Shown one piece after another: positions 17,384 to 25,183 of a stretch of 52,199 nucleotides of DNA. The DNA comes from QYOJ01 sp964642545 (GTDB lineage: Bacteria > Bacteroidota > Bacteroidia > Bacteroidales > FEN-979): positions 1-52,199 of the forward strand of contig CAZXQU010000016.1 of NCBI GenBank assembly GCA_964642545.1, written 5' to 3'. Under the pieces are notes generated by a model. The model saw nothing but the letters and a program-made list of their open reading frames with translations, was not told the DNA's origin and ran no database searches. Both the position numbers and the translations under genes were made by a program. Position 1 is the stretch's first letter. The number at the start of each line of letters is the position of its first letter.

Positions 17384-17389
17384 ATCAAA

Positions 17390-18589
17390 TCACTCGCCCG
17401 TTTCCAGTAGATTGATTGTGAGCCAGGCCATGAGGCCGGAACCTGTTTCCAGCGATTTTTCGTCTACATCAAAGGTGGGTGAATGAAGGAACGATGTGAT
17501 CCCTCTCTCTTCATTCCTCACACCCAGCCTGTAAAGGCATGATGGAACCCGCTGGGCGAAATAGGCAAAGTCTTCGGCCGTCATGCGCTTCTCCAGTTCA
17601 ATAACGTTCTCTTCGCCCAGATATTCTGTGGCCAATGACTGTAATTGTATGGTGAGCTCTTCATCGTTGTGAAGGTAGGGATAGCCATGGGCAATCCTCA
17701 CCTCGCAGCTTCCACCCATGCCTGTGGCAATAGAGGTGGCGATCGCCTCGATCCGCTTGTGGATCTCCTTCCGCCATGCTTCGTCGTAAGTCCGCACCGT
17801 TCCGTCGATCTTCACCTCGTTGGGGATGATGTTGGTGCGGCCTTCGCCAATGATACGGCCAAATGAGAGAACAGTAGGTGTTCCCGGATCAGCTTGCCGG
17901 CTCACGATCTGCTGGAGGGCGGTGATGATGTGGGCGGAGATTACGATGGGATCCACCACCAGCTGAGGAACAGCGGCATGGCCTCCTTTCCCTTTGACGG
18001 TCAAGAAAATTTCGTCGGTCGAAGCCATGTCGGGACCAGGATTAAATCCCACCGTGCCGACATCAAGGGTAGGCATGACATGCTGTCCAAGGACTACCAT
18101 AACATCGGGATTCTCCAGGACCCCCTCGTTGATCATTTCGATAGCTCCACCGGGATAGCTCTCTTCCGAAGGCTGAAAGATGAGTTTTACCGTTCCTTCA
18201 AACTGATCTTTCAGCTCATTCAGAATCCGTGCGGCTCCCAGGAGCGACGACATGTGGACATCGTGTCCGCAGGCGTGCATCTTCCCCTTGTCCATCGAGG
18301 CATAGGAAACGTTATTCTGTTCTATCACCGGAAGGGCATCCATATCTGCCCGGAGGCCGATACACCGATGGCCTGGATTATTCCCTTCTATCAGTCCCAC
18401 AACCCCAAACCCGGCCACGCCTTTTTTATATGAAATGCCGAACCTGTCGAGGGTATCGCAGATAAAGGCGGCCGTTTGCTCCTCCTGCTTGGAAAGCTCT
18501 GGATGCTGATGCAGGTGACGACGAATCCCAATAGTATCCTGAAAATATCTGGAGGCGAGATCGGTGATATGGATTTTCAGATCGGACAT
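17390..18589 (-). CDS. M20 family metal-dependent amidohydrolase
   Basis: A 399-residue M20D-type enzyme (N-acyl-amino-acid/hippurate hydrolase group). Metal-site motifs are visible: ADMDALP (81-87), MHACGHDVHM with Cys107 and His109, QPSEE with Glu142-Glu143, and AEDFAYFAQ near the C-terminus. The dimerisation-domain GKGGHAAVP motif is present. There is no signal peptide, so it is cytoplasmic. It would hydrolyse an N-acyl or peptide amide bond; the substrate is not readable. It opens the long minus-strand gene run ending at 4642. A perfect TAnnTTTG box and an octamer repeat lie in its short leader. Confidence 0.88.
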   Translation of the reverse strand: MSDLKIHITDLASRYFQDTIGIRRHLHQHPELSKQEEQTAAFICDTLDRFGISYKKGVAGFGVVGLIEGNNPGHRCIGLRADMDALPVIEQNNVSYASMDKGKMHACGHDVHMSSLLGAARILNELKDQFEGTVKLIFQPSEESYPGGAIEMINEGVLENPDVMVVLGQHVMPTLDVGTVGFNPGPDMASTDEIFLTVKGKGGHAAVPQLVVDPIVISAHIITALQQIVSRQADPGTPTVLSFGRIIGEGRTNIIPNEVKIDGTVRTYDEAWRKEIHKRIEAIATSIATGMGGSCEVRIAHGYPYLHNDEELTIQLQSLATEYLGEENVIELEKRMTAEDFAYFAQRVPSCLYRLGVRNEERGITSFLHSPTFDVDEKSLETGSGLMAWLTINLLETGE

Positions 18590-18600
18590 TGTTCAGCGAT

Positions 18601-18624
18601 TTTCCTAATTTCCTAATTTCCTAA
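18601..18624. repeat. 8-base tandem array in the M20 gene leader
   Basis: Three units of tttcctaa. Read in the sense direction of the M20 gene they give the same ttaggaaa/gaaattag unit found upstream of the asparaginase and omp28 genes. The array is 11 bases from the start codon and downstream of the -7 box, so it would be transcribed as leader. Confidence 0.8.
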
Positions 18625-18641
18625 TCTCCGGTTTCTGTCAA

Positions 18642-18649
18642 CAAAGATA
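18642..18649 (-). promoter_or_regulatory. Bacteroidota -7 box for the M20 amidohydrolase
   Basis: TATCTTTG on the minus strand (CAAAGATA as written) matches TAnnTTTG exactly, 52 bases upstream of the ATG at 18589. A good -33 partner is not evident. Confidence 0.5.
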
Positions 18650-18690
18650 CAAACACTTTTGGAAAGGGGTTAGCGTACGAGCATACAGGA

Positions 18691-19308
18691 TTAATAGGAT
18701 GCGATCGCCGGCATCGTGCCGTCATACTTTTTGTTGGTGAGCAGCTTCAGCATGAAATCTGCTACATCGGCACGGGGCACCGAGGTTGTTCCCGGCCGCC
18801 CCTCTGTTAACTGATATTTCCCCGTCTTGGGCGATTGTGTGAGTCGGGGCGGCCGGATGATGATCCACTCCAAACCGCTCTCCCTGATCACCTTCATCTG
18901 ACGTCTCTTATCCTTGTACACATTGTTCAATAGTATCGGCACAATGATCTTCCCGAAAACGGGATGGGTATCGTTGCCCAGGATTCCGGCCGACGACATG
19001 ACGATCAGTCGTTTCACACCGGTCTCCTTCATCGCCTTTATGATGTTGGCTGTACCTTCTGAAAGAGTGCGCAGTGGCTTGTTTCCATCCTGTCCCAGGG
19101 TCACAATCACGGCATCCGTACCATCAACTGCCTGCTTTACCTTTTCATATTCAAGGATTTCTCCCTGGATAATTTTGATCTTCGGATGCTGGATAGTAAC
19201 ATTTTGCGCTTCCCGGGCAAACGCATTCACCTCATATCCTTTGTCGAGAGCCTGGTAAACTGTCAAAATGCCTGTCCTCCCACTGGCTCCGAAAACAGCA
19301 ATCTTCAT
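18691..19308 (-). CDS. NAD(P)-binding Rossmann protein, NmrA/BVR-B-like atypical SDR
   Basis: A 205-residue atypical SDR. It begins with MKIAVFGASGRTG, the GxxGxxG dinucleotide-binding loop, and continues with the DAVIVTLGQDG strand, RLIVMSSAGILG and WIIIRPPRLT. This pattern is shared with biliverdin reductase B-like and NmrA-like proteins, which bind NAD(P)H and reduce flavins or act as redox sensors. There is no tyrosine YxxxK signature. It is monocistronic, divergent from the permease at 19414 and convergent with none. The substrate is not known. Confidence 0.82.
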   Translation of the reverse strand: MKIAVFGASGRTGILTVYQALDKGYEVNAFAREAQNVTIQHPKIKIIQGEILEYEKVKQAVDGTDAVIVTLGQDGNKPLRTLSEGTANIIKAMKETGVKRLIVMSSAGILGNDTHPVFGKIIVPILLNNVYKDKRRQMKVIRESGLEWIIIRPPRLTQSPKTGKYQLTEGRPGTTSVPRADVADFMLKLLTNKKYDGTMPAIASY

Positions 19309-19350
19309 GTGATATTTTTTGGCGAAGGTACAAAATCTGGGATAAAGTCA

Positions 19351-19374
19351 TGAGGTGATGAGGTGATGAGGTGA
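19351..19374. repeat. 8-base tandem array upstream of the permease gene
   Basis: Three units of tgaggtga, ending 39 bases before the TTG start of the amino-acid permease. The sequence differs from the gaaattag arrays but has the same period and copy number as the M20 leader array. Confidence 0.75.
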
Positions 19375-19413
19375 TGGTGCATTTTTTTTATACTTTTATC
19401 AAAAAATTTTCCT

Positions 19414-21138
19414 TTGTCCTTCTCCGATCTCTTCCGCAGGAAATCCATTGACCAGATCCTTTTGGAGGTGAAGGTTCATGAGGCATCTGGGAGTTCCCTG
19501 AAGAGGAATCTACGGATGGTTGACCTCACTGCATTGGGGATTGCAGCCGTAGTTGGAGCCGGTATTTTCAGCACTATTGGAACAGCTGCTTCACACGGCG
19601 GGCCAGCCGTCTCCCTGCTGTTCCTCTTTACTGCCGTCGCCTGTGCATTCTCCGCCATGTGCTACGCCCGTTTTGCCTCGGTAATCCCCATCAGCGGAAG
19701 CGCCTACACTTACGCCTATGCCAGTTTCGGAGAGCTGATTGCATGGATTATCGGGTGGGACCTCATCATGGAATATGCAATCGGAAATATTGCCGTGGCC
19801 ATCTCCTGGTCTGACTATTTCTCCGGACTGATGAGCGGGATCGGCGTGCATCTGCCCGAGTATCTTGTCGTTGACTACCTATCTGCCGCCCGCGGATACC
19901 AGGCAGCCCTCACCGAACTGGCCAGCGGCATCTCTGTCGACCAGTTGAGTTTTTCCATGAAGGAGGCTTACTTTGCCTGGACCAGTGCTCCGATGCTTGG
20001 CAGTGTGCGATTGATCGCCGACATCCCGGCTTTCTCTATCGTAGTGATTATCTGTACCCTTGTATATATCGGCATCTACGAAACGAAAGTGGCAAGCAAT
20101 ACCATGGTACTGCTGAAAATCGGGATCCTGCTGATGATCATCTCCGTGGGCTCCTTTTATGTGAACACCGAAAACTGGAGTCCCTTTGCACCCAATGGCA
20201 TCACGGGAGTATTGAGAGGGGTAAGCGGCGTTTTCTTCGCTTATATAGGATTCGATGCCATCTCCACCACGGCCGAGGAGTGCCGTAACCCGCGACGAGA
20301 CCTCCCCAGGGCAATCATCGCCGCGCTGATCGTCACTACGATCCTCTATGTGGCCATCAGCCTGGTGCTGACCGGCATGGTCAACTACAGCGAACTGGCT
20401 GTTGGCGACCCGCTTGCCTTTGCTTTCAACAAGCTGCACCTGACAAAACTATCGGGGATCATCGCTATCAGCGCCGTCATTGCGATGGCAGGCGTGCTGC
20501 TTGTTTTCCAGGTTGGACAGCCCCGTATTTGGATGAGTATGAGTCGCGACGGACTTCTGCCAAAGCGTTTTGGAAAAATTAATCCAAGGTTCCGAACCCC
20601 TGCTTTTGCAACAGTCATTGCAGGCATCTTCGTTGCGATCCCCGCCCTCTTCATGAATCTTACCGAAGTGACCGACCTCTGTAGCATTGGCACCCTGTTT
20701 GCTTTTGTGCTTGTTTCGGGAGGAGTGCTGGTCCTTGACGAACGAGGCAAAGGGCGCATTGCACCGCCCGACAAGAAAGAGTTTCACATCCCTTATCTGA
20801 ATACACGCTATTTCCTTCCTGTGATCTGGGTGGGAATCGGGATCTTAATCTTGTATGTTGATCCTACACTGATCCGGGATCCGGGATCCGCGATCCGGGA
20901 TCTTACATATCACGAAATCCCTATCCTGCTGTTTGTCGTTATCGCGATCATTATCACGGCCTTCGGCATCTGGAAAAAATGGTCCCTGATCCCGGTTCTG
21001 GGGTTGTTGACCAATCTTTACCTGATGGCACAACTCGGAACCACAAACTGGCTGCGGTTTGGCATCTGGCTGTTAATTGGTTTGGCGATTTATTTTACCT
21101 TTGGAGTGAGACACAGTAAGCTACGTAGGGAAACATGA
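19414..21138 (+). CDS. Amino-acid permease (APC superfamily, cationic amino-acid transporter-like)
   Basis: A 574-residue transporter with 12-13 membrane helices. The N-terminus (FRRKSIDQIL) and first helix (GIAAVVGAGIFSTIGTAA) fit the CAT/YfnA group, as do IGWDLIMEYAIGN and FFAYIGFDAISTTAEE. It would import amino acids across the inner membrane. The start is TTG at 19414, chosen because the family N-terminus begins there and no ATG precedes Met35. Residues ~486-497 (LIRDPGSAIRDL), in a loop between late helices, are encoded by a 7-base repeat array. Its stop overlaps the next gene's ATG (ATGA), implying coupled translation with the TauE/SafE protein. Confidence 0.9.
   Translation: MSFSDLFRRKSIDQILLEVKVHEASGSSLKRNLRMVDLTALGIAAVVGAGIFSTIGTAASHGGPAVSLLFLFTAVACAFSAMCYARFASVIPISGSAYTYAYASFGELIAWIIGWDLIMEYAIGNIAVAISWSDYFSGLMSGIGVHLPEYLVVDYLSAARGYQAALTELASGISVDQLSFSMKEAYFAWTSAPMLGSVRLIADIPAFSIVVIICTLVYIGIYETKVASNTMVLLKIGILLMIISVGSFYVNTENWSPFAPNGITGVLRGVSGVFFAYIGFDAISTTAEECRNPRRDLPRAIIAALIVTTILYVAISLVLTGMVNYSELAVGDPLAFAFNKLHLTKLSGIIAISAVIAMAGVLLVFQVGQPRIWMSMSRDGLLPKRFGKINPRFRTPAFATVIAGIFVAIPALFMNLTEVTDLCSIGTLFAFVLVSGGVLVLDERGKGRIAPPDKKEFHIPYLNTRYFLPVIWVGIGILILYVDPTLIRDPGSAIRDLTYHEIPILLFVVIAIIITAFGIWKKWSLIPVLGLLTNLYLMAQLGTTNWLRFGIWLLIGLAIYFTFGVRHSKLRRET
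20871..20902. repeat. 7-base tandem array inside the permease coding region
   Basis: Units gatccgg, gatccgg, gatccgc, gatccgg and a partial gatc. The array encodes RDPGSAIRD in a loop between two membrane helices and keeps the reading frame. Confidence 0.8.
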
Positions 21139-21917
21139 TCATCGAGTACACTATCATAATCCTCGCCGGCGTTCTTGTCGGTTTTATAAACACCCTGGCG
21201 GGAGGGGGGTCTGTGATATCTCTATCTCTCCTGCTAATCCTCGGACTGCCGGCCACCATTGCCAACGGAACCAACCGCGTTAGTGTCTTTTTCCAGACCT
21301 CTTCGTCGGTAGTCACGTTCTGGCGCAAGAAGATGTTTACAACCCGTAAGATCTGGTGGCTTATTTTACCAGCTGCTGTTGGATCGATTGCCGGAGCCTG
21401 GCTGGCTACAGGGATCAAATCGGAAGCGCTGGAGATCGCCATGGTGGTCGTGATGGCTTTTATGCTGGTCTTTATCTTCCTGAATCCCGAACGGTGGCTG
21501 AAGGAAAATACCGCTTTCCTGGAGAAAAAAATCCAGTGGTGGCAAGTTCTTTTATTCTTTGTTGTTGGCTGTTACGCCGGATTCCTGCAGGTAGGTGTCG
21601 GTTATTTCCTGCTGATGGCATTGGTTCTGGGTGTTGGCTTCGAACTGGTAAAGGCCAATGCCGTTAAAAACCTGGTGATCCTGTTCTCAGCCGCTGTCTC
21701 ACTGGTGATCTTTATCCTGAGTGATCAGGTTTATTACCTTTACGGGATATTGTTATCGATCGGGAGCATAGTAGGAGCCTATATTGCCAGCATGATGGCC
21801 ATCAAAAAAGGGGGCAAATTTATCCGGTGGGTGATTGTTGCCTCTGTAATTCTGGCAGCGTTGAAGGTGACGGGGTTGGTGGACTTTAAGGAATTGTTCA
21901 GGGCGTTGGTTAGGTAA
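21135..21917 (+). CDS. Sulfite exporter TauE/SafE family membrane protein
   Basis: A 260-residue protein with about eight hydrophobic helices. The first repeat carries GFINTLAGGGSVISL and GLPATIANGTNR, the classical TauE/SafE (DUF81) signature; the second half repeats it more loosely (GCYAGFLQVGVGYFLL, VKANAVKNLV). Family members export sulfite, sulfoacetate or other organic anions. The ATG overlaps the permease stop by four bases, so the two are probably co-translated. This hints at linked handling of an amino acid and a sulfur or organic-acid product, which is inference only. Confidence 0.9.
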   Translation: MIIEYTIIILAGVLVGFINTLAGGGSVISLSLLLILGLPATIANGTNRVSVFFQTSSSVVTFWRKKMFTTRKIWWLILPAAVGSIAGAWLATGIKSEALEIAMVVVMAFMLVFIFLNPERWLKENTAFLEKKIQWWQVLLFFVVGCYAGFLQVGVGYFLLMALVLGVGFELVKANAVKNLVILFSAAVSLVIFILSDQVYYLYGILLSIGSIVGAYIASMMAIKKGGKFIRWVIVASVILAALKVTGLVDFKELFRALVR

Positions 21918-21920
21918 AGG

Positions 21921-21960
21921 GAAATTAGGAAATTAGGAAATTAGGAAATTAGGAAATTAG
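21921..21960. repeat. 8-base tandem array just before the asparaginase start
   Basis: Five perfect units of gaaattag, followed by gaaaATG, with the array ending 4 bases before the ATG at 21965. The same unit is found at 18601 (reverse strand) and 44392. Its purine-rich GGAAA repeats fall where a ribosome-binding leader would be. Confidence 0.9.
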
Positions 21961-21964
21961 GAAA

Positions 21965-23113
21965 ATGAAAGCAACAAGTAAAATACCAGATGCCAGATGC
22001 CGGATACCTGATAAGAGATTCGAGATGCGCGATACGCGATACGCGATACCAGGATGTGCCTGGTTTCTGATGCTATTTATTCAGTTACTTTTTAGCTCAA
22101 CAGGTTTCAGCCAGGATGTTTCCATCACACCTGTCTCAGATCCAGCATCCAGCATCCAGCATCCGGCATCCGGCATCGGGCATCCGGGAACCTGGGTCCT
22201 GGTGATCCACGGAGGTGCCGGTGGCCCCCCTCAGGGATCGATGGGGGAAGAGAAAGAACAGGCGTACAAAGACAAACTCACCGAAGCCATTGCTGTGGGA
22301 ACAGGCATCCTGAAGAAGGGAGGGAGTAGCATGGAAGCAGTAGAGGCTGTTGTGATGTTCATGGAGGACTGCCCCCTCTTCAATGCCGGGAAAGGCGCTG
22401 TGTACAACGATGAAGGATATGCCGAAATGGATGCCTCCATCATGGATGGGAGTACGTTAATGGCAGGCGCAGTTACCGGTGTAACCACGATCCGGCATCC
22501 GGTTTCAGCAGCAAGGCTGGTGATGACCAATACCCGGCATGTGCTACTGATGGGCGAAGGAGCAAAACTTTTTGCGAAAGAGCAGGGGCTGGAACTCGTC
22601 GATCCCTCCTATTTCCAAACCCCTGCCCGAACAGAGCAGTATGAGCGCATGAGAAAAAGCCAACAGGAGAAACTGGATACGGTAAGGATGACAGACGATA
22701 AGACCAAAGGTACCGTGGGTGCCGTTGCCCTGGATAACATGGGCAACCTGGCAGCAGCTACATCCACCGGCGGCTTGATGATGAAGATGAAGGGACGGAT
22801 TGGTGACACGCCAATCATAGGTGCCGGAACTTACGCCAACAATGCTACCTGCGCGGTTTCCTGCACCGGAACAGGCGAATATTTTATGCGGAATGTGATC
22901 GCCTATGATGTATCGGCTCTGATGGAGTACCGGGGTTGGTCGCTGGAGCAGTCGGCAACATATCTGATCAACGAGAAACTGAAATCACAGGGTGGCGGTG
23001 GCGGCCTGATCGCTGTTGACAAAGATGGCAATATCGCAATGCCTTTCAATACCAACGCCATGTTTCGGGGCTATGCGAAAGCAAGAGAGGGGAGTGTTGT
23101 AGAAATATACTAG
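21965..23113 (+). CDS. Isoaspartyl peptidase/L-asparaginase (T2, Ntn-hydrolase), exported
   Basis: A plant-type asparaginase that self-cleaves before Thr251 (KGTVGAVALD), the N-terminal nucleophile; WVLVIHGGAGG (77-87), NAGKGAVYN, DASIMDGSTLMAGAV and SCTGTGEYFMR are conserved. It removes isoaspartyl residues or hydrolyses asparagine. The signal peptide core is CAWFLMLFIQLLFSSTGFSQ (31-50), so it should act in the periplasm. Residues 7-30 before it and 59-75 after it are encoded by 7-base repeats. ATGs at 22025 (inside the first array) and 22070 are alternative starts, so the long n-region may be partly untranslated. A perfect octamer array lies just upstream. Confidence 0.9.
   Translation: MKATSKIPDARCRIPDKRFEMRDTRYAIPGCAWFLMLFIQLLFSSTGFSQDVSITPVSDPASSIQHPASGIGHPGTWVLVIHGGAGGPPQGSMGEEKEQAYKDKLTEAIAVGTGILKKGGSSMEAVEAVVMFMEDCPLFNAGKGAVYNDEGYAEMDASIMDGSTLMAGAVTGVTTIRHPVSAARLVMTNTRHVLLMGEGAKLFAKEQGLELVDPSYFQTPARTEQYERMRKSQQEKLDTVRMTDDKTKGTVGAVALDNMGNLAAATSTGGLMMKMKGRIGDTPIIGAGTYANNATCAVSCTGTGEYFMRNVIAYDVSALMEYRGWSLEQSATYLINEKLKSQGGGGGLIAVDKDGNIAMPFNTNAMFRGYAKAREGSVVEIY
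21984..22053. repeat. 7-base tandem array at the asparaginase N-terminus
   Basis: Ten consecutive 7-base units from taccaga through tgccaga, tgccgga, tacctga, taagaga, ttcgaga, tgcgcga, tacgcga, tacgcga to taccagg (70 bases). It encodes residues 7-30 with a loose IPDxR/MRDTR heptapeptide pattern and contains an ATG in the same frame at 22025. Confidence 0.85.
22141..22189. repeat. Second 7-base tandem array in the asparaginase gene
   Basis: Seven units: tccagca three times, tccggca twice, tcgggca and tccggga (49 bases). They encode the linker SSIQHPASGIGHPG between the signal peptide and the catalytic domain. Confidence 0.88.
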
Positions 23114-23118
23114 AAAAT

Positions 23119-23260
23119 ACCCCTAAATCCCCTAAAGGGGACTTACTCCCTTCGGGATGACCCCTCCTTAATCCTCTCCCGAGTACTCGGGAAGGAAATC
23201 CCGCGTAGCGGGAATAAGCCCCCTTTAGGGGGTTTGGGGGTAAGAAAGGGTTTGGGGGTA
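23119..23260. repeat. C-rich palindromic intergenic repeat, copy 4 (paired, inverted ends)
   Basis: It starts 5 bases after the asparaginase stop with ACCCCTAAATCCCC, then CCTAAAGGGGACTTACTCCC, and ends with AATAAGCCCCCTTTAGGGGG and G-rich runs. The two ends are inverted relatives, so the whole 140-base spacer can fold into a large hairpin. It fills the gap before the antiporter gene and may act as a transcript end or processing site. Confidence 0.8.
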
Positions 23261-23271
23261 AAAAAGACTTA

Positions 23272-25170
23272 ATGACACAATTATTAGCAATCTTCAGCCA
23301 CTTTGATTACCTGCCACTTCTGGTGGTAGTAGCGGTAGCATGGCTGACACCGTTGCTGATGACTGTTCTGCGCCTGCGCCGAATCCCGACGGTGATCATG
23401 GAGATCGTGATTGGTTTTGTGATCGGGAAATTCCTCTTCACATATTTTACGCCGGAGAGTACAGACATTCTTGATTTCCTTGCATTCACCGGATTCATGT
23501 TCCTTATGTTTCTGAGCGGACTGGAGATTGATATGGATCAGATTGTGGCATCTCTCCCCCGCCGGCGTCTCACCATGGCCCGGTTCCTGAGCAATCCATT
23601 TCTGGTAGGTTTCGCCATATTCATCCTCACCGTAACTCTCTCCTACGGAGGTGCTTTTGTCATGAACAACTTCATCCCCATGCAAAACACCTTTTATTTT
23701 GCCCTCATCATGATCACGACGTCTGTGGGAATCATCATCCCGGTGTTAAAGGAGCGTGGAGAGATCAGCAGCCGTTTCGGACAGATGATTGTGCTGGCCG
23801 CCGTGATTGCCGACATCCTGAGCATCATCCTCTTCTCGTTCACAGCGTTTATCCTCAAAAACGGATTCCAACCGGAGATCCTCCTGATCCTGGGCATCAT
23901 CGTCCTCTTCTTCATCTTCTACTCCACCGGCATTCTGCTGAAGCGGATCCCCCTGATCAAAAAGCTAATCTTCCAACTCTCGGAAGCCGCCTCGCAGATC
24001 ACTGTTCGCGGAACGATGCTGATGCTTTTGATATTCATTGTGCTGGCCCAGTTTATCGGCAGGGAGGTGATGTTGCTTGGAGCATTTCTCGGAGGTTTGT
24101 TGCTTTCGGTATACACCCATAAAGCCCGTTCGTTGCTTTTATTAAAACTGGATGGAATGGGTTACGGATTTTTTATCCCGGTATTTTTTGTCATGGTCGG
24201 CATCCGGTTTGATCCTGCTGTTCTGATAGGCCTGGAGAGTTCGCTTTTTCTTTTTCTGGGACTCTTTTTAATCACCCTTTATGCTGTGAAAGTGCTCCCC
24301 TCGCTGATCTGGATCCGTCTTTTTGGAATTCGGAAAGCACTGGCCGGCGGGTTTCTGATCTCTTCCAGGCTGAGCCTCATCATCGCCGCTTCTGCCATCG
24401 GGCTGCAGATGGGTTTGATTTCGACTGAGATCAATGCAGCGGTGATCCTGATGGCCATCATCACCTGTATCGTATCGCCTATCCTGTTTAACCTGATAAG
24501 TCCGAAAGCCCTGATGCCGGCCGACAAGCTGATTATCGTCGGTGGCAGCAGTTCAGCTGTACTGCTGGCCAGAAGATTCAAGATGCACAACCGCGAAACC
24601 GTCATCATCGAGAAAGATCAGAAGAGATTCCTCGATATTGAGGAGAAAGGGCTTCATGCGTTTCATGGCGATGGCAAAGATCCGGAAGCATACGTAAAAC
24701 TGAAACTCATTCCGGCCAATTATATCATCGTACTCACTGAATCGGAAGAGGAGAATCTTCGGATTTGCGAATTGCTTCGGAATCATTTTGCCCATAACAG
24801 GATCATCGCTGTAGCGCCTTCCCGTTCGATTGAGCAGGTATACAACCGAATGGGGGTGGAGACGATTGACCTGCTCAGAACTGTTGTGACAACCATTGAA
24901 AACCTCATTCTTCGGCCCACTACCTACCATACCCTGGTGGAGACCTTTGAAAGTTTCAGTGTGGAGGAGATCGAGATACGCTCTCCTTCCTGTGATGGGC
25001 GTCAAGTGAAGGAGATCCCGTTTCATCATGATGCATCCCTGATGCTTGTCAAGCGCAAAAACAATATCTATGTCCCCCACGGTGAGACCCAGCTACGTTT
25101 GGGCGATACCGTGATTGCCCTGGGCACTGAGTCGGCCCTGGATCAGATGCGGGAGCAGTTGGGGGGGTGA
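23272..25170 (+). CDS. CPA2-family cation:proton antiporter with RCK domains (KefB-like)
   Basis: A 632-residue protein. Residues ~10-400 hold about 12-13 membrane helices of the Na+/H+ exchanger fold, with GLEIDMDQI and conserved FFVMVGIRFD. A TrkA-N/RCK Rossmann domain follows (~412-530; KLIIVGGSSSAVLLARRF, then HGDGKDPE), and a TrkA-C domain (~545-630; REIGDTV-like QLRLGDTVIALG) ends the protein. Members exchange K+ or Na+ for protons under nucleotide control. The ligand at the RCK site is not readable. It starts 11 bases after a C-rich repeat and converges on the M16 protease gene with a 13-base gap. Confidence 0.9.
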   Translation: MTQLLAIFSHFDYLPLLVVVAVAWLTPLLMTVLRLRRIPTVIMEIVIGFVIGKFLFTYFTPESTDILDFLAFTGFMFLMFLSGLEIDMDQIVASLPRRRLTMARFLSNPFLVGFAIFILTVTLSYGGAFVMNNFIPMQNTFYFALIMITTSVGIIIPVLKERGEISSRFGQMIVLAAVIADILSIILFSFTAFILKNGFQPEILLILGIIVLFFIFYSTGILLKRIPLIKKLIFQLSEAASQITVRGTMLMLLIFIVLAQFIGREVMLLGAFLGGLLLSVYTHKARSLLLLKLDGMGYGFFIPVFFVMVGIRFDPAVLIGLESSLFLFLGLFLITLYAVKVLPSLIWIRLFGIRKALAGGFLISSRLSLIIAASAIGLQMGLISTEINAAVILMAIITCIVSPILFNLISPKALMPADKLIIVGGSSSAVLLARRFKMHNRETVIIEKDQKRFLDIEEKGLHAFHGDGKDPEAYVKLKLIPANYIIVLTESEEENLRICELLRNHFAHNRIIAVAPSRSIEQVYNRMGVETIDLLRTVVTTIENLILRPTTYHTLVETFESFSVEEIEIRSPSCDGRQVKEIPFHHDASLMLVKRKNNIYVPHGETQLRLGDTVIALGTESALDQMREQLGG

Positions 25171-25183
25171 GATTGCTTCGTCG

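Noticed and set aside
21984..22189. Repeat clusters that could look like a CRISPR array
   Set aside because: Units are 7 bases, directly adjacent, with no spacers and no cas genes nearby.
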